From Boesenbergia rotunda (taxonomy: Eukaryota > Streptophyta > Magnoliopsida > Zingiberales > Zingiberaceae): 64,000 bases of DNA. Below the pieces are notes generated by a model. The model searched no databases. It was not told the origin of the DNA and saw nothing but the letters and a program-made list of their open reading frames with translations. Location of the stretch: assembly GCA_024364735.1 (NCBI GenBank), contig JAGFNQ010000884.1, positions 62,001-126,000 on the forward strand, in the 5' to 3' direction. A program made the position numbers and the translations under genes. Positions 10,836 through 22,697 of this stretch are shown here, one piece after another (the stretch's first letter is position 1; each line of letters opens with the position of its first letter).

Positions 10836-13800
10836 GTGAAGGAGGCCTCAACTATGTGGATAGTAGATAGTGGATGCTCAAGACACATGACCGGGGATGT
10901 GAGCAAGTTCACCACTATTAGCTACTTAAGAGAAGGGACGGTCTCCTTTGGGAATAGTGGAAAATTGAAAATCATTGGTAGGGGCACAATTGAGGTATCT
11001 TCCACTATTTCTATACATAAGGTACTTCTAATCAAAGATATGAAGTTTAATTTACTAAGTGTGAGTCAATCATGTGATGCCGGTTTTAGAGTTGAATTTC
11101 ATGCTAGGAAATGTATAATAAGGCATAATGAATCAAATATTATCATATTAGAAGGGTTTAGAGAGGCAAATTTATATTATCTTGATCATACTTATGCTAC
11201 TAACAATATTGCTAAATGTTTCATGTCCAAAGAAGAAGAAGGATGGTTATGGCACCGAAGACTTAGACATGTCAACATGAGAAGCATTGCAAGAGTGGCG
11301 AAGGAAGAGTTGGTGAAGGGGCTACCAATGATCAAGTATGAGAAGACCAAATTGTGTGATGCATGTCAAGAGGGTAAGCAATCAAAATCATCATACAAAG
11401 GTAAAACCCTAACCACTACTTCTTTACCTTTAGAGCTTTTGCATATAGATCTTTTTGATTGTCATAGTACTCCCTCACTTGTGGGGAGTAAATATTGTCT
11501 AGTCATAGTAGATGATTTTTCTAGGTTTACATGGGTTTATTTTTTGAAACATAAGGATGATACCCTAGAGATCTTTATAGGATTTAGTAAAATGGTAGAA
11601 AATGAAAAACATACCAAAATAAATCGAATTAGGAGTGACCACGGTGGGGAGTTCCAAAATGCAAGCTTCACACAATTTTGTGTTAAAAATGGATACAAGC
11701 ATGAATTTTCATGCCCAAGGACTCCTCAACAAAATGGGGTAGTTGAGAGAAGGAACCGAGCCCTATAAGAAGCTGCTAGGACTATGCTTAATGTATATTC
11801 TCTTCCTAGCTAGTTTTGGGCCGAAGCGGTTAACACCGTTTGCTATATTTAAAACCGGGTGTTGGTACATAGGTTTCTAGGGAAAACACCCTTTGAATTG
11901 TGGAATGGAAGGGTACCTCAAGTTCACTATTTTAGGGTCTTTGGATGTAAAATCTACATCTTAAATACCAAAGATGACCTAAGGAAGTTTGAGTCAAAAG
12001 CCGATGAAGAAATTCTAGTAGGATACTCATTGACTAGTAGGGGTTATAGAGTTTACAACAAGAGGACAAAAGTGATTGAGGAGTCCTCGAATGTTAAATT
12101 TGATGAAACAACTAGTACCTACCCTAGAAAATCCTCAATTGATAAGGATATAGAAGAGGTCCAACCCCTTGCCCAAAGAATCCAAGACCTAAATTTGGAG
12201 GGCAATGATCAAGGGGGAGTAAGAAGTACCCTAGAGGATGAGAGAGAAGGAGTAAATGAACCCACAACCTCTAGGCCCTTGAGACATCACCATGATCACC
12301 CTATTGACCAAATAGTTGGTGATGTAACTCAAGGAGTAAGGACTAGGTCCTATTTTAGGGATCAAACTAGTCAAATAGCTCTAATCTCTTAATTAGAACC
12401 CAAGACCATTGATGAAGCATTGGGAGATGTTGATTGGGTTTTAGCCATGTAAGAAGAGCTAAATCAATTTGAGAGAAGTGAAGTTTGGGAGTTAGTTCCT
12501 AGTCCCAATGATTGCACCATTGTAACCACAAGATGGGTCTTTAGGAACAAACTAGATGACCAAGGTAAAATCACTAGGAACAAGGCTAGATTGGTAGCTA
12601 GGGGGTTTAACCAAGTTGAGGGACTAGATTATGATGAGACTTATGCCCCTGTAGCTAGGTTAGAATCTATTAGAATTCTACTAGCCTATGTCGCTCACAT
12701 GGGTTTCACACTCCACCAAATGGATGTGAAGTCGGCATTTCTTAATGGGATCATTAAGGAAGAGGTCTATGTAGAACAACCCCCCGGGTTTGAGGACCCT
12801 AACTATCCAAGACACATGTTCAAATTAAGAAAAGTCTTATATGGATTGAAACAAGCTCCCCGAGCTTGGTATGAAAGGCTTTCTTCATTTCTAGTGTCTA
12901 AGGGGTTTAGGAGAGAAACAATTGACTCTACTTTGTTCCTAAAATCTAAGGACAAGGACATATTTGTTGCCCAAGTATATGTAGACGATATCATTTTTGG
13001 GTCAACAAACAATGACTTCCTACAAGAATTCATCAAGTGTATGGAAGATGAATTTGAAATGAGTCTTGTAGGAGAGTTAACCTTCTTTTTATGCCTTCAA
13101 GTTAAGCAAACTAATAAAGGAACACATGTTTTTCAAACCAAATATGCTAAGAAGATGTTAAAGAAATTTGGTTTAGAAAATGCTAAGGTAGCATCTACAC
13201 CCATAGGAACCAATGTAAAAATGGATAGTGACCTTGAAGGGAAAATGGTAGACTCTAAGCAATATAGGAGCATGATTGGTAGCCTCCTATACCTAACCGC
13301 TAGTAGACCCGATATACTTTTTGCGGTAGGTATGTGTGCAAGATACCAATCTTGTGCCAAAGAGTCCCATTTGGTTGTAGTCAAGAGGATCCTAAGGTAT
13401 GTCAAAGGTACCCTCAATGTCGGGCTTTGGTATCCTATAACCCCTAGTGTTGATCTAATTGGATACACCGACTCTGATTATGCGGGTTGTAAGCTAGATA
13501 GGAAGAGTACTAATGGAGGGTGTCAATTTCTTGGGTCTTCCTTAGTTAGTTGGAGTAGTAGGAAACAACCATGCATTGCCCTATCAACAACGGAAGCGGA
13601 ATATGTGGCAATGGGTGGGTGTATTTCCCAACTCCTTTGGATCATGCACACCTTAGAAGATTATGAGTTACAATACACCAAGGTCAAAGTCTTGTGTGAT
13701 AATGTAAGCACAATCAACTTGACTAAAAATCAGGTTCACCATTCTAGGACAAAGCACATTGAAGTGAAACATCACTTCATTAGAGACCATGTGGCAAGGG

Positions 13801-13925
13801 GAGACATAGAACTACACTATGTTGAATCAAAGTCGAACCTAGCCGACATCTTTACCAAGCCTCTTCCCGAATCAGAGTTTACATCCTTAAGAAAAGGCCT
13901 TGGAATGCGTTTTGTGGAAGTGTAG
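10836..13925 (+). pseudogene. Element A pol: protease, integrase, reverse transcriptase, RNase H
   Basis: The frame is full length and colinear with no frameshift. It carries the protease active site (WIVDSGCSRHMTGD), the gag-pre-integrase His/Cys module (WHRRLRHVNM ... CDACQEGKQ), and the integrase core (LLHIDLFD, RSDHGGEF, TPQQNGVVERRNR). The reverse transcriptase follows (TRWVFRNKLDD, QMDVKSAFLNG, YVDDIIFG), then RNase H (TDSDYAG, STTEAEY, TKHIEVKHHFIRDHV). The domain order integrase before reverse transcriptase defines Ty1/copia. Five stops break it: 11766, 11811, 11850, 12390 and 12450. Most stops are one C-to-T change from Gln. No envelope-like ORF follows. It is not functional, but the reverse transcriptase portion after 12453 is uninterrupted. 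Confidence 0.95.
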
Positions 13926-14388
13926 GATGAACTTGGCGATATTCGATTTGAAAAAAGGGTGCTTGATCCATTAGGGTGATACATTTGGCTCACTTGTACT
14001 TGTGTCACATTGTTGAACCATTAGAAGTATCAAAATATGAAAAATAGACCAACTATAAGGAAGGCAAGTGTTTAATCAATGGACATTTTGCCCAAAGATC
14101 ATAGTTGGACATTTTAAACCTTTGAAAACCATTTTATGCCTTACATGCTCTGACATTCTTTTAAAAGTCATATGGTTGCAAAACTTGATTGTAAATTTGA
14201 TACAAAATGTAGTGGTTTTCAAGGTTTTTGGATTTTTATCAAAAGTCATGCATGTTTCAAATTTTATATGGACTAATATTTTTTCCTGATAGAGTATATC
14301 ATTTTAAACATGTATGCAAAATTTTACAATTTTTGGGATTTTTCTGATTTTTCTGGGCGTTTCTGAAATTCGACAACATTAAACATGG
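13926..14388 (+). other. Post-pol non-coding sequence of element A
   Basis: There is no gene. The AT-rich sequence contains atttttggg/tttctga words like those in the 3' region of F (23140-23200). No LTR follows. The sequence changes abruptly to the start of gag F at a single N (14389), so the 3' end of A and the 5' LTR of F are both missing at this junction. Confidence 0.6.
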
Positions 14389-15494
14389 NGAGCGAAGGTT
14401 CGCTCCTCTATGGACTAATCGTTGGGAGAGCAAAACGCTAGAGGAAGATGGATTCGGAAGGTCCGCTAGGATGAGATACTCGAATACTACCTCCATATGA
14501 TCGAAACGATTTCGATTATTGGAGGAAGTGATTAGAGACTTGGTTCCAAACTGATTGGGACCATTGGACCGCTTTGGAGGTTCCATTTGAAGCTCCAACC
14601 GATAAGAAGGGGAAACGCCTCCGACCTTAGTATTGGACAAATGATCAAAAGGAGGAAGCGGAGGTGGATAAGGAGGTAACTAGAATTGTTTTAAACTTAT
14701 TACATTCTTATATTGTGTCTTGTGTAGGTGATTACAAGAATGCTTATGAGCCATGGAGAAAGATGATAGCTCTACATGAGAATTCTACACAAGAACATAG
14801 AGTGAAGGAGCCCAAGGATAAGGGCTCATTGGTCCAAGAGAAGGAGAAGGTCCAATTGAAAGTTGAATCATGTTCAATGTCCGAAGAGGAGGAGGAAGTG
14901 GAATCGTCCACATTCTCAAGTGAGGAAGAAGAAGAGCAATCCAAGGTGGAAGAGATCTTGGAAGCTCAACCTCAACTACCAAGAAGAGTGAGAAATCCCA
15001 CATCAAAAAAATTTTTGAGTGTCAAGAAATAGGACACTATAACAGTATATGTCCTTCACTCAATAAGGTAAAAGAGGTAAACCCTAAACCCGATAAAGTT
15101 CATCAAAAAATGAATGAGGGTTGTAGGGATGGAGCTAAGGATAAGAAGCATATAATTTGCTTCATGTGTGGTGAGCGGGGGCACCACCACACAAAATGCC
15201 CAAGGAAAGGAGAGCTCAAGTAGCTAGGACATTTGAAGAAATTGGAGAAGAAGAGGAGCTCAAGTCAAGGGGGGCTTCAAAGGTAAAAGGGCAGGTAATC
15301 CCTTATTTAAACTTTAATCCAATTTCAAATTCCTATATGCTTGTTAAAAATAATGTAGATTATTTAACCAAGCATAATTATGAATTTAGGTATAATAATA
15401 GGAATAGGGTTAACAAGATAGATAACCCTAGAAAATCATTACTCAAGACTAGACCTAATAAGACTAGAACTACCATGCCTAAGGTGAGGAATGT

Positions 15495-18400
15495 TGTTAA
15501 ATCCGTCACTTTTGACGTGATCCAGAAAATTTTTCGGAAAAAGATTTAGGGTCTGAGAGACCCAAATTGAAATTAGAGGCTAAAATCGCTTTGAAACTTA
15601 AGTTTTGAGTGCTTAATTGTGATGAAACCTAAACTATGAAGGGTCTAAATGTTAAAATCTTAGACCTAAAAGGGCTAAATCTGGATAGTCCGAATTTGGA
15701 GGACTAAATGGCGAAAGAGGACAAAAATGAGGCCACAGTTTGGAAAGGGTCGAATCCTAAGGGCTAAATTGCAAAAGACCAACATAAAAGGGGCTGTTAG
15801 GGCGGTGTCTTCGGCCGCCGCACTTCTCGCTGCTCGATCAAACCACCGCAGCCGCCTCGGTCACTCGATCCTTTTCCACACGAAGCCTGTGCATCCAAGG
15901 CCGGCGACCCTATCCCGTGGACTCTGCTCCACCCTGCCTCTCGTCGGATCTAGGGCAGAAGGTTGAAGCTAGAAGGAGCTACCGTAGGGTGGAGCCGGCG
16001 ACTGCAGGTCGTCCCTCTCCAATTGGGTGTGGGAGATAGCTCGGATTGAGATACGAAATTTACTGATCTTCCTCCTTTGGGCTGATCTGTTGGATCTGGA
16101 GCAAAGGGGAGTTGTCGGTGGCATAAAACCAAGGGCAGATTCTATGCCGGGTGCCCCGTCACTACTCACCTCACTGTAGCCGGCTACGGGGTGCTTGAGA
16201 AGCTGCCGGATTGATCCTGCCCTTAGGTAAGTTCAATTCTGATTCATGGTTGAATTTTTGGTGTTCTTTCCCGGGTGATGAATGGAATGTTGAAGTGGGT
16301 TTTGCTTTGGATAGTAATCTGATCATTCAGTAAGGATAGGACTCCTGTTTTTATTTGGATTGTTGTATTGGAAATTCTGGTTCAGATTGGCTTCGTGAAC
16401 TTGGATCTTTGCTTGCTTGATAGGAATCGGTTCTATTCTGGTGGCTACTACCGTGATATTATTTTGATTTGGGATGATTTCTAGGTCTCGGATGACGGGT
16501 GTTTGAGATGTTGTTGAGTTGTGTTTGGTTTTGATTGTGTGCCATGGATCTACCGTGACTTGTTGCTAAACATGAACCTGTGTTTGTTTTGGATTGGTTA
16601 GAGATCTGTTATGGTTTCACTAGGAATGAGTGGGAATTAGTGGCTTTATTTTGAAGACGTGATGCTGAATTGATCAGATGTTATATTTTGGGTGCTAAAA
16701 ACTATTGCTAGAATCGAAGTTTATGTGTCTAAAGGAAGTGTAGCGTAACTGTACTATAGATCAAGGAGTTGATCAAGTTATGGAGCAATTGTTAAGGGCA
16801 CAGTAGTAGGTCAGTTGTGGATGAAATAGTCGTTTGATCAATACAAACCTAGGTGGGTATAGTCAAGGATTGTTTTGCATTATTCAATCTACCGTGGAGT
16901 TAGGTTTTGATTTAGCTATTTAATTCTTATATTAGTAGCAAAATAACACCTACTGATGCAGGCCCTTGACTTGATTCGGACGTCTGGACGGGAGGTTCTT
17001 AGTGGATACAGACTACTACATCAGGAGGCGGGTACCCCTGACTTATCTTTTTAGATATTGTCTTACTATTATGCATAGTTTGTTATAGATAATAGTAAGT
17101 TTATACGCTGTACCTGTCTTTGTGTATTATGATCAGATATATGTTGTTTAGATGACTCCTGTTTAGTTCTATATAGTCTCGATACTTGCCATCCGTTCAT
17201 ATGTGCTCAGATATGATGGTAGGTCACTTAGTACCTGTAGTTGGATTGATTCCTAGATATACCTTGCATGGATACATAGGGTAGAATGGTTAGATCTAGA
17301 TACATGTGTTAGACTTATACCTTTCCTACCGACCTATGGTTGAGGATCTGATTAGTAAGGAGGGTGTCGTTAGCATACTTTACCCTCTAGGTTGTATACT
17401 GAGCTGTAGGCTCTGTATGATTGCATATTGGCGATCATAGGCTCCCCTAGGGTTTGAGCCCGTCGCGCAGTCAGGTTTCCCGTATTGATTGAGCTATTCG
17501 CACGAGGTTGTTATCATGATGGAGACCATCGGCTCCCCTGAGGTCTGAGCCCGTCACCAGTCATGCCTACATCATATTTGCATTGCCACAAGTGTTGGGC
17601 ATCATATTTGCATAGCCACGAGTGCTGGGCTTCATACTTGCATCGTCACGAATGCTAGGCGTCATACTTGCATAGCCACGAGTGCTGGGCTTCATACTTG
17701 CATCGCCACGAGTGCTAGGCGTCATACTTGCATAGCCACGAGTGCTGGGCTTCATACTTCCATCGCCACGAGTGTTAGGCGTCATACTTGCATAGCCACG
17801 AGTACTGGGCTTCATACTTGCATCGCCACGAGTGCTAGGCATCATACTTGCATTGCCACGAGTACTGGGCATCATATCTGCATAGCCACGAGTGCTAGGC
17901 TTCATACTTGCATCGCCACGAGTGCTAGGCGTCATACTTGCATTGCCACGAGTGCTGGACATCATATTTGCATAGCCACAGGTGCTGGGCTACATATTAC
18001 ATCCGCCATAGGAGCTAGGCGTTATGTTTGCATAGCCACAGGTGCTGGGCTACATATTGTATTGCCACAGGTGCTGGGCATCCACTGCATAGCCACGAGT
18101 GTTGGGCTTCATATGTTGTATGCCGCGAGTGTTTGGCCTTCTTTATGCAACCATGGGTGGTTGACTTATCTGTTTCCTGTTCACCCGACCGCCGGTCTGG
18201 TGGCGGCTGAGGTGCGTACAAAACAGATCATTGCATCGGGTGTATAGGATGCTTTGCACCTTTGTAGGTTGTTGTGTTGAGTGTTGTATATATATTTGAC
18301 ATGCCCTTACAGGTGACATACACATTTGGATGGTGTATTATTCTTGAGGTTATATAGGGGATTGATTACACCTATCTGTAGGATAGACGGACTCTGGTAT

Positions 18401-18962
18401 GTATTCTCCCTTAGTCTTCAGTTATGCTTTATCCTCTATACTCGAGACTGTATCAGTGTGATTCTTATTGTTATTTATAGCTTGATGTGCATATCTATTT
18501 CTGGTATCCGCTGAGTTTATTTGGACTCACCACCGTTGCCCATATTTTTGTTTCCAGGTTGATTGGTCTCCAGGAGAGCCCCAGTTGCCAGTCCCAAGTC
18601 CCTACGACTCCAGTGATGGGTGCTTCCGCGTAGTTCTCTTTTCGTTGCGTTTTATTATGTGGTTTGTATTGGTTTTAAGTCGTGGAACTTGTATCGCGTT
18701 TCATTTATCTTGGTATTGTATTTTTGAGTCCTCTGATGGACTATGGGTTTGTTGTTTTGTTGTAAGTCGGACCGGTCCACAGTCAGGTTTGATTTACTTT
18801 GTGTTTTGGTTATATTATGTCTTGATTTTGAGGCCTGAGGCCAAATTATTATCCGCGTGTGCTGTTTATATATTGTATGTATGTGTAAATTGTCCGTCGG
18901 ACAGGGGAGGTGCTGTCCGATTTTATATTGGATCAGCGGCTCCTGGGTCTCGGGGCGTGACA
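15495..18962 (+). mobile_element. Solo LTR G, long Ty3/gypsy-type LTR
   Basis: It runs tgttaaatcc...ggggcgtgaca and is flanked by the duplication aatgt (15490-15494 and 18963-18967). No internal domain is present. A TATA-like motif (cataaaag near 15784) precedes a GC-rich leader. An intron-like donor (cttag|gtaagtt near 16226) follows. The right part has 'gtttatttggactcacc' and 'tttgtttccag' near 18555. A large tandem array occupies 17567-18120. I assign it to Ty3/gypsy by its length and end sequence only. The open frames in it, such as 15727-15966 and 18585-18980, show no protein domain. Confidence 0.8.
17567..18120 (+). repeat. Tandem array, about 60-bp units made of two 30-bp halves
   Basis: Units alternate catagccacgagtgctgggc+ttcatacttg and catcgccacgagtgctaggc+gtcatacttg. 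At least nine double units are visible, decaying at both ends. The minus-strand open frame across it is purely repeat-derived. Confidence 0.92.
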
Positions 18963-18988
18963 AATGTAGTTAATGATTAAGGCACTAA

Positions 18989-20166
18989 TGTTGGGGCAAT
19001 CGACCAAAGTATGATCTGGAGGATCATGAGTTTTGATATGTGTGTCAATATGATTAAGTTAGGATTTTATGTTGATCTAATATGTGTATGTGAGTGCGCA
19101 GGTTGGCAATATACACATAGACTTGGTTGGATGTCTTCAGGTACGGTGAAGGGTGGCATGGAGGCAAGCCGTGGGCTTGTGTGCGCATCCGAGGGACCAT
19201 GGACAAAGTAGAGACGATGAGTCGAGGGAAGCGGACTTCGAGGCGTACGTGAAGGATGGCATGGAGGCAAGCCGAGGGCTTGTGTATGCATCTGAGGGAC
19301 GAGGGCCAAAGTCGAAGAGGGCTTGAAGGCAACAAATCGAGACAGCTGGAGCAGGAACGATGAGCCGAGGGACGCGGACTTCGAGGCATGCGTGAAGGAT
19401 GACATGGAGGTAAGCCAAGGGCTTATGTGCGCATCTGAGGGACGGGGGCCGAAGACGAAGAGGGCGGGAAGGCAATAGATCTAGGCTGCTGGAAGAAGAG
19501 TCAGTTGAGTCGTGAGGGTACGAGTGCTGAGTGAAATGTACTCGAGAAATCCTAGGGTCGAGTGCTGAGAGAAGTGTACTCGAGAAAGGGAAACCTTAGG
19601 TGTAATGGTGGACCAGTCGACTGGTGCCAGGGCAGTCAACTGATAAAGTCCACAGAAAAATAAGTCGACTGCCCATGGACCAGACGACCTATAGCACTTG
19701 GAAATTTGAACGTTAAGTTGTAACGGTTGAGTCTAAGTGGGACCAGCCGACTGGTAATGGACCAATCGACTAGTAGTGGTCTTTTCAACCTCGAGCTCTA
19801 TTTAAGGGAGCTCGTTTAAGGCTGTTTCTTCTTGGAGAAACTTGCTTGGTTAGAGCTGGTTAGTAGCCTATATTGCTCAGGGATTGTCCAAGGTTTGTGG
19901 CGAGGTTTCTCCACCCACAAGGAGCGACAAGAGCTAACCGGAGGTGCTCCGGGGAATCATCTACCGAAGGATCGGGATCGTCCACCTTACAGGCTGACGT
20001 GGAGTAGGAGTTTCATCTCCAAACCACGTAAATCAGTGTGTTCTATTAGTTGTTAGTTTTATTTTCATTTTCATTGTGTTTCCGCTTGCGCACTATCAAC
20101 TTGTAGGAAGAAAAATCGAAGGAAAGCTATTCACCCCCCCTCTAGCTTCATGGTAAGATCCTAACA
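18989..20166 (+). repeat. Element H 5' LTR
   Basis: The 1178-bp LTR runs tgttggggcaatc...gatcctaaca. It contains GA/CG-rich tandem units (gatgagccgagggacgcggacttcgagg) at 19150-19490, decayed cagtcgactg palindromes at 19615-19775, a TATA-like ctatttaag (19797) and the ttcaccccccctctag end. Confidence 0.9.
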
Positions 20167-20168
20167 AG

Positions 20169-20180
20169 TGGTATCAGAGC
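20169..20180 (+). other. Primer binding site, element H
   Basis: The sequence tggtatcagagc, complementary to initiator tRNA-Met, starts two bases after the 5' LTR. Confidence 0.92.
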
Positions 20181-20233
20181 GAAGGTTCGCTCGTCTACGG
20201 ACTAACCGCCGGGAGAGCAAAAAGCTAGAGGAG

Positions 20234-21000
20234 ATGATGATTGAAGAAAAGTTGGGTGATGACATCAACGTTCCACCTCCCTATGATCGCGAGGATTTCG
20301 ACTATTGGAGAATGCGGACGAAAACGTGGTTTGACATGGATTGGGATTGTGTGATGGTACTAGAAGAGCCATTTGAAACTCCAAGAGATAAACATGAGAA
20401 AAGGCTCCGGCCAAGATATTGGACCAAGGAGCAACAAGCACAATCGAAGACAAATGAGAAGGTAATTGGAATATTACTTAATATTTTGCCTAATGATGTA
20501 TTGAGTGGTGTAAGTGAATACAAAAATGCACATGAGTTATGGAACAAGATGTGAGTATTTCATGAAAACTCTACACAAGCTCAAATTATGGAGGTGCCAA
20601 AGGAAATAAGTTCGATAGTCCAAGAAAAGAAAGAAGAAAGTAAAGATTCATTCATATCATCAAGTGAAGTGGCACAAGAAAGCGAGAGGTCATCCACTTC
20701 ATCAAGGGAAGAGGAAGAAGCCTCCGCTTCAAGAATTGAGGGGGAGGAGAGACCCTCTGCAATACCGGAGCAAGAAGAAGCCTCAACCTCCACCAAAGCA
20801 TGGACAAAAGACCACATTAATTGCTTTGGATGCAACAAGAGGGGATACTACAAGGACAAGTGCCCATTAGGTAAAAAGGAGGTAAACCTAAGTCCATTCA
20901 TTTAAAATCTAACATGGGTTGTAGGGAAAAAGAGGAGAAAAAGCACATTAAATGGTTTATATGTGGAGGGCATAGATTAAGGGGGAGGACATGTTTATGT
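20234..21000 (+). pseudogene. Element H gag, truncated
   Basis: The likely start is the ATG at 20234; the open frame extends upstream into the primer site, which cannot be coding in a full transcript. The N-terminal part carries the gag motif YDREDFDYWRMRTKTW and the UBN2-like YKNAHELWNKM. A TGA follows at 20552. The same frame reopens into acidic Ser/Glu-rich sequence and a zinc knuckle, CFGCNKRGYYKDKCP, in which the His ligand is Tyr. A second knuckle remnant (FICGGHRLRGRTC) follows a stop. There is no coiled coil and no pol. It resembles gag F closely, so H probably derives from an F-like element. Confidence 0.8.
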
Positions 21001-21075
21001 CTCTTAATGTGCTGTCTTTAATTTTTAATTGTTATTGTTGTTGTTTTACCTAACTTAAACATATTGCCACACATC

Positions 21076-21089
21076 AAAAAGGGGAAAAT
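21076..21089 (+). other. Polypurine tract of element H
   Basis: The tract aaaaaggggaaaatt abuts the 3' LTR. It is preceded by taacttaaacatattgccac, which is complementary to a stretch inside the 3' LTR (21132-21164). Confidence 0.85.
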
Positions 21090-22268
21090 TGTTGGGGCAA
21101 TCGACCCAAGTATGATATGAAGGATCATGGGTTTCAATGTGTGAGTCAATATGATTAAGTTAGGGTTTCATGTTTATTTAATATGTGTATGTGAATGTGT
21201 AGGTTGGCAGGATACACATAGACTTGGTTGGATGTCTTCAGGTACGATGAAGGGTGGTATGGAGGCAAGCCGTGGGCTTGTGTGCGCATCCGAGGGACCA
21301 TGGACAAAGCAGGGACGATGAGCCGAGGGAAGCGGACTTCGAGGCGTACGTGAAGGATGACATGGAGGCAAGACGAGGGCTTGTGTGCGCATCTGAGGGA
21401 CGAGGGCCAAAGTCGAAGAGGGCTTGAAGGCAATAAATCGAGGCTGCTGGAGCAGGAACGATGAGCCGAGGGATGCGGACTTCGAGGCATGTGTGAAGGA
21501 TGACATGGAAACAAGCCGAGGGCTTGTGTGCGCATCTGAGGGACGGGAGCCGAAGACGAAGAGGGCGGGAAGGCAACAGATCGAGGCTGCTGGAAGAAGA
21601 GTCAGCTGAGTCGTGAGGGTACGAGTGCTGAGTGAAATGTACTGGGGAAATCCTAGGGTTTGAGTGATGAGAGAAGTGTATTCAGGAAAGGGAAACCTTA
21701 GGTGTAAGGGTGGACCAGTCGACTGGTGTCAGGGCAGTCGACTGATAAAGTCCATAGAAAAATCAGTCGACTGCCCATGGATCAGTCGACTGATGGCACT
21801 TGGAAATTTGAACGTTAGGCTGTAACCGTCGAGTCTAAGTGGGACCAGTCGACTGGTAATTAACCAATCGACTGGTAGTGGTCTTTTCAGCCTCAAGCTC
21901 TATTTAAGGGAGCTCGTTTAAGGTTGTTTCTTCTTGGAGAAACTTGCTTGGTTAGAGCTGGTTAGTAGCCTTTATTGCTCAGGGATTGTCCAAGGTTTGT
22001 GGCGAGGGTTCTCCACCCACAAGGAGCGACAAGAGCCAGTCGGAGGTGATCCGGGGAATCATCCACCGAAGGATCGGGATCGTCCACCTTACGGACTGAC
22101 GTGGAGTAGGAGTTTCATCTCCGAACCACGTAAATCGGTGTGTTCTATTAGTTGTTAGTTTTATTTTCATTTTCATTGTGTTTTCGCTTGCGCACTAACA
22201 ACTTGTAGGAAGACAAATCGAAGGAAAGCTATTCACCCCCGCTCTAGCTTCACGGTAAGATCCTAACA
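21090..22268 (+). repeat. Element H 3' LTR
   Basis: The 1179-bp LTR keeps five exact CAGTCGACTG palindromes (21716, 21735, 21763, 21783, 21846). The 5' LTR has lost most of these by point change. Its end, gatcctaaca, is followed by the resumed gag F. Confidence 0.9.
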
Positions 22269-22697
22269 ATTAATCCCAAGAAGGGGAGACATATGCCTAG
22301 GAAGGTGGGTAGGTCTATAAATGTCCAAGATAGACATGTTTACTCTAGGGTTAGAACCCTAGAATTGAAAAATCAAGTCTTGAAGGCAAGACTTGAGGAA
22401 ATTGAGAGAGTCCTAGATAAGTTCATTATTGGACCTAGGGGTCTTGACATGTGTTTGAGTGGTCAAAAACTCAAAAATGTCAAATTGTGTACATCTAAGG
22501 CAAATGAAAGGAAATATACTAGGGTAGCATATAATTATGCCAATGATGGAAAATCTAAAAATGACAAGGATAAGTCATTTAAAGTTAAGGGAAAGAAGAA
22601 TTTAACTAAAGATGAGGTGTCCAAGGTTAATGAAGTTAGATTTATAGGTCAAGAATCACAGGAGGTACACCGGTGTGACCTAGTGATTGTAGAATAG

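Larger units (their letters stand above)
18989..22268 (+). mobile_element. Element H, short gag-only LTR retrotransposon
   Basis: A complete 3.3-kb element with two LTRs (18989-20166 and 21090-22268), a primer site at 20169, one truncated gag and a purine tract before the 3' LTR. The flanks are actaa on the left and attaa on the right, a duplication with one mismatch. There is no pol, so it must have been mobilised by enzymes of another copia element. This matches the class described as TR-GAG elements (terminal repeats plus GAG only). The LTRs differ noticeably by eye, so the insertion is not very recent. Confidence 0.88.
14390..22697 (+). pseudogene. Element F gag, broken by solo LTR G and element H
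   Basis: A copia gag in three pieces: 14390-15494, 18963-18988 and 22269-22697. The first piece begins like gag H (gagcgaaggttcgctc), without its LTR and with only the tail of the primer site. It encodes acidic Ser/Glu-rich sequence and two zinc knuckles: a damaged one near 15020-15050 and CFMCGERGHHHTKCP near 15155-15200. The last piece holds the coiled coil (LELKNQVLKARLEEIE) and the tail GPRGLDMCLSGQ. The segments are in different frames, with stops at least at 14632, 15030 and 15222. The pieces fit together because LTR G has a clean duplication and H has a near-perfect one. Confidence 0.75.

Noticed and set aside
17567..17965. 132-codon minus-strand ORF with repeated STRGDASM/STRGYASM words
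   Set aside because: It lies wholly in the 60-bp tandem array of LTR G; the repeat period is a multiple of three, so the frame stays open by chance.
19054..21576. Several 110-126 codon minus-strand ORFs rich in Ser, Pro and His
   Set aside because: They are antisense to GA/CG-rich tandem units of the H LTRs and appear in three frames at the same place.
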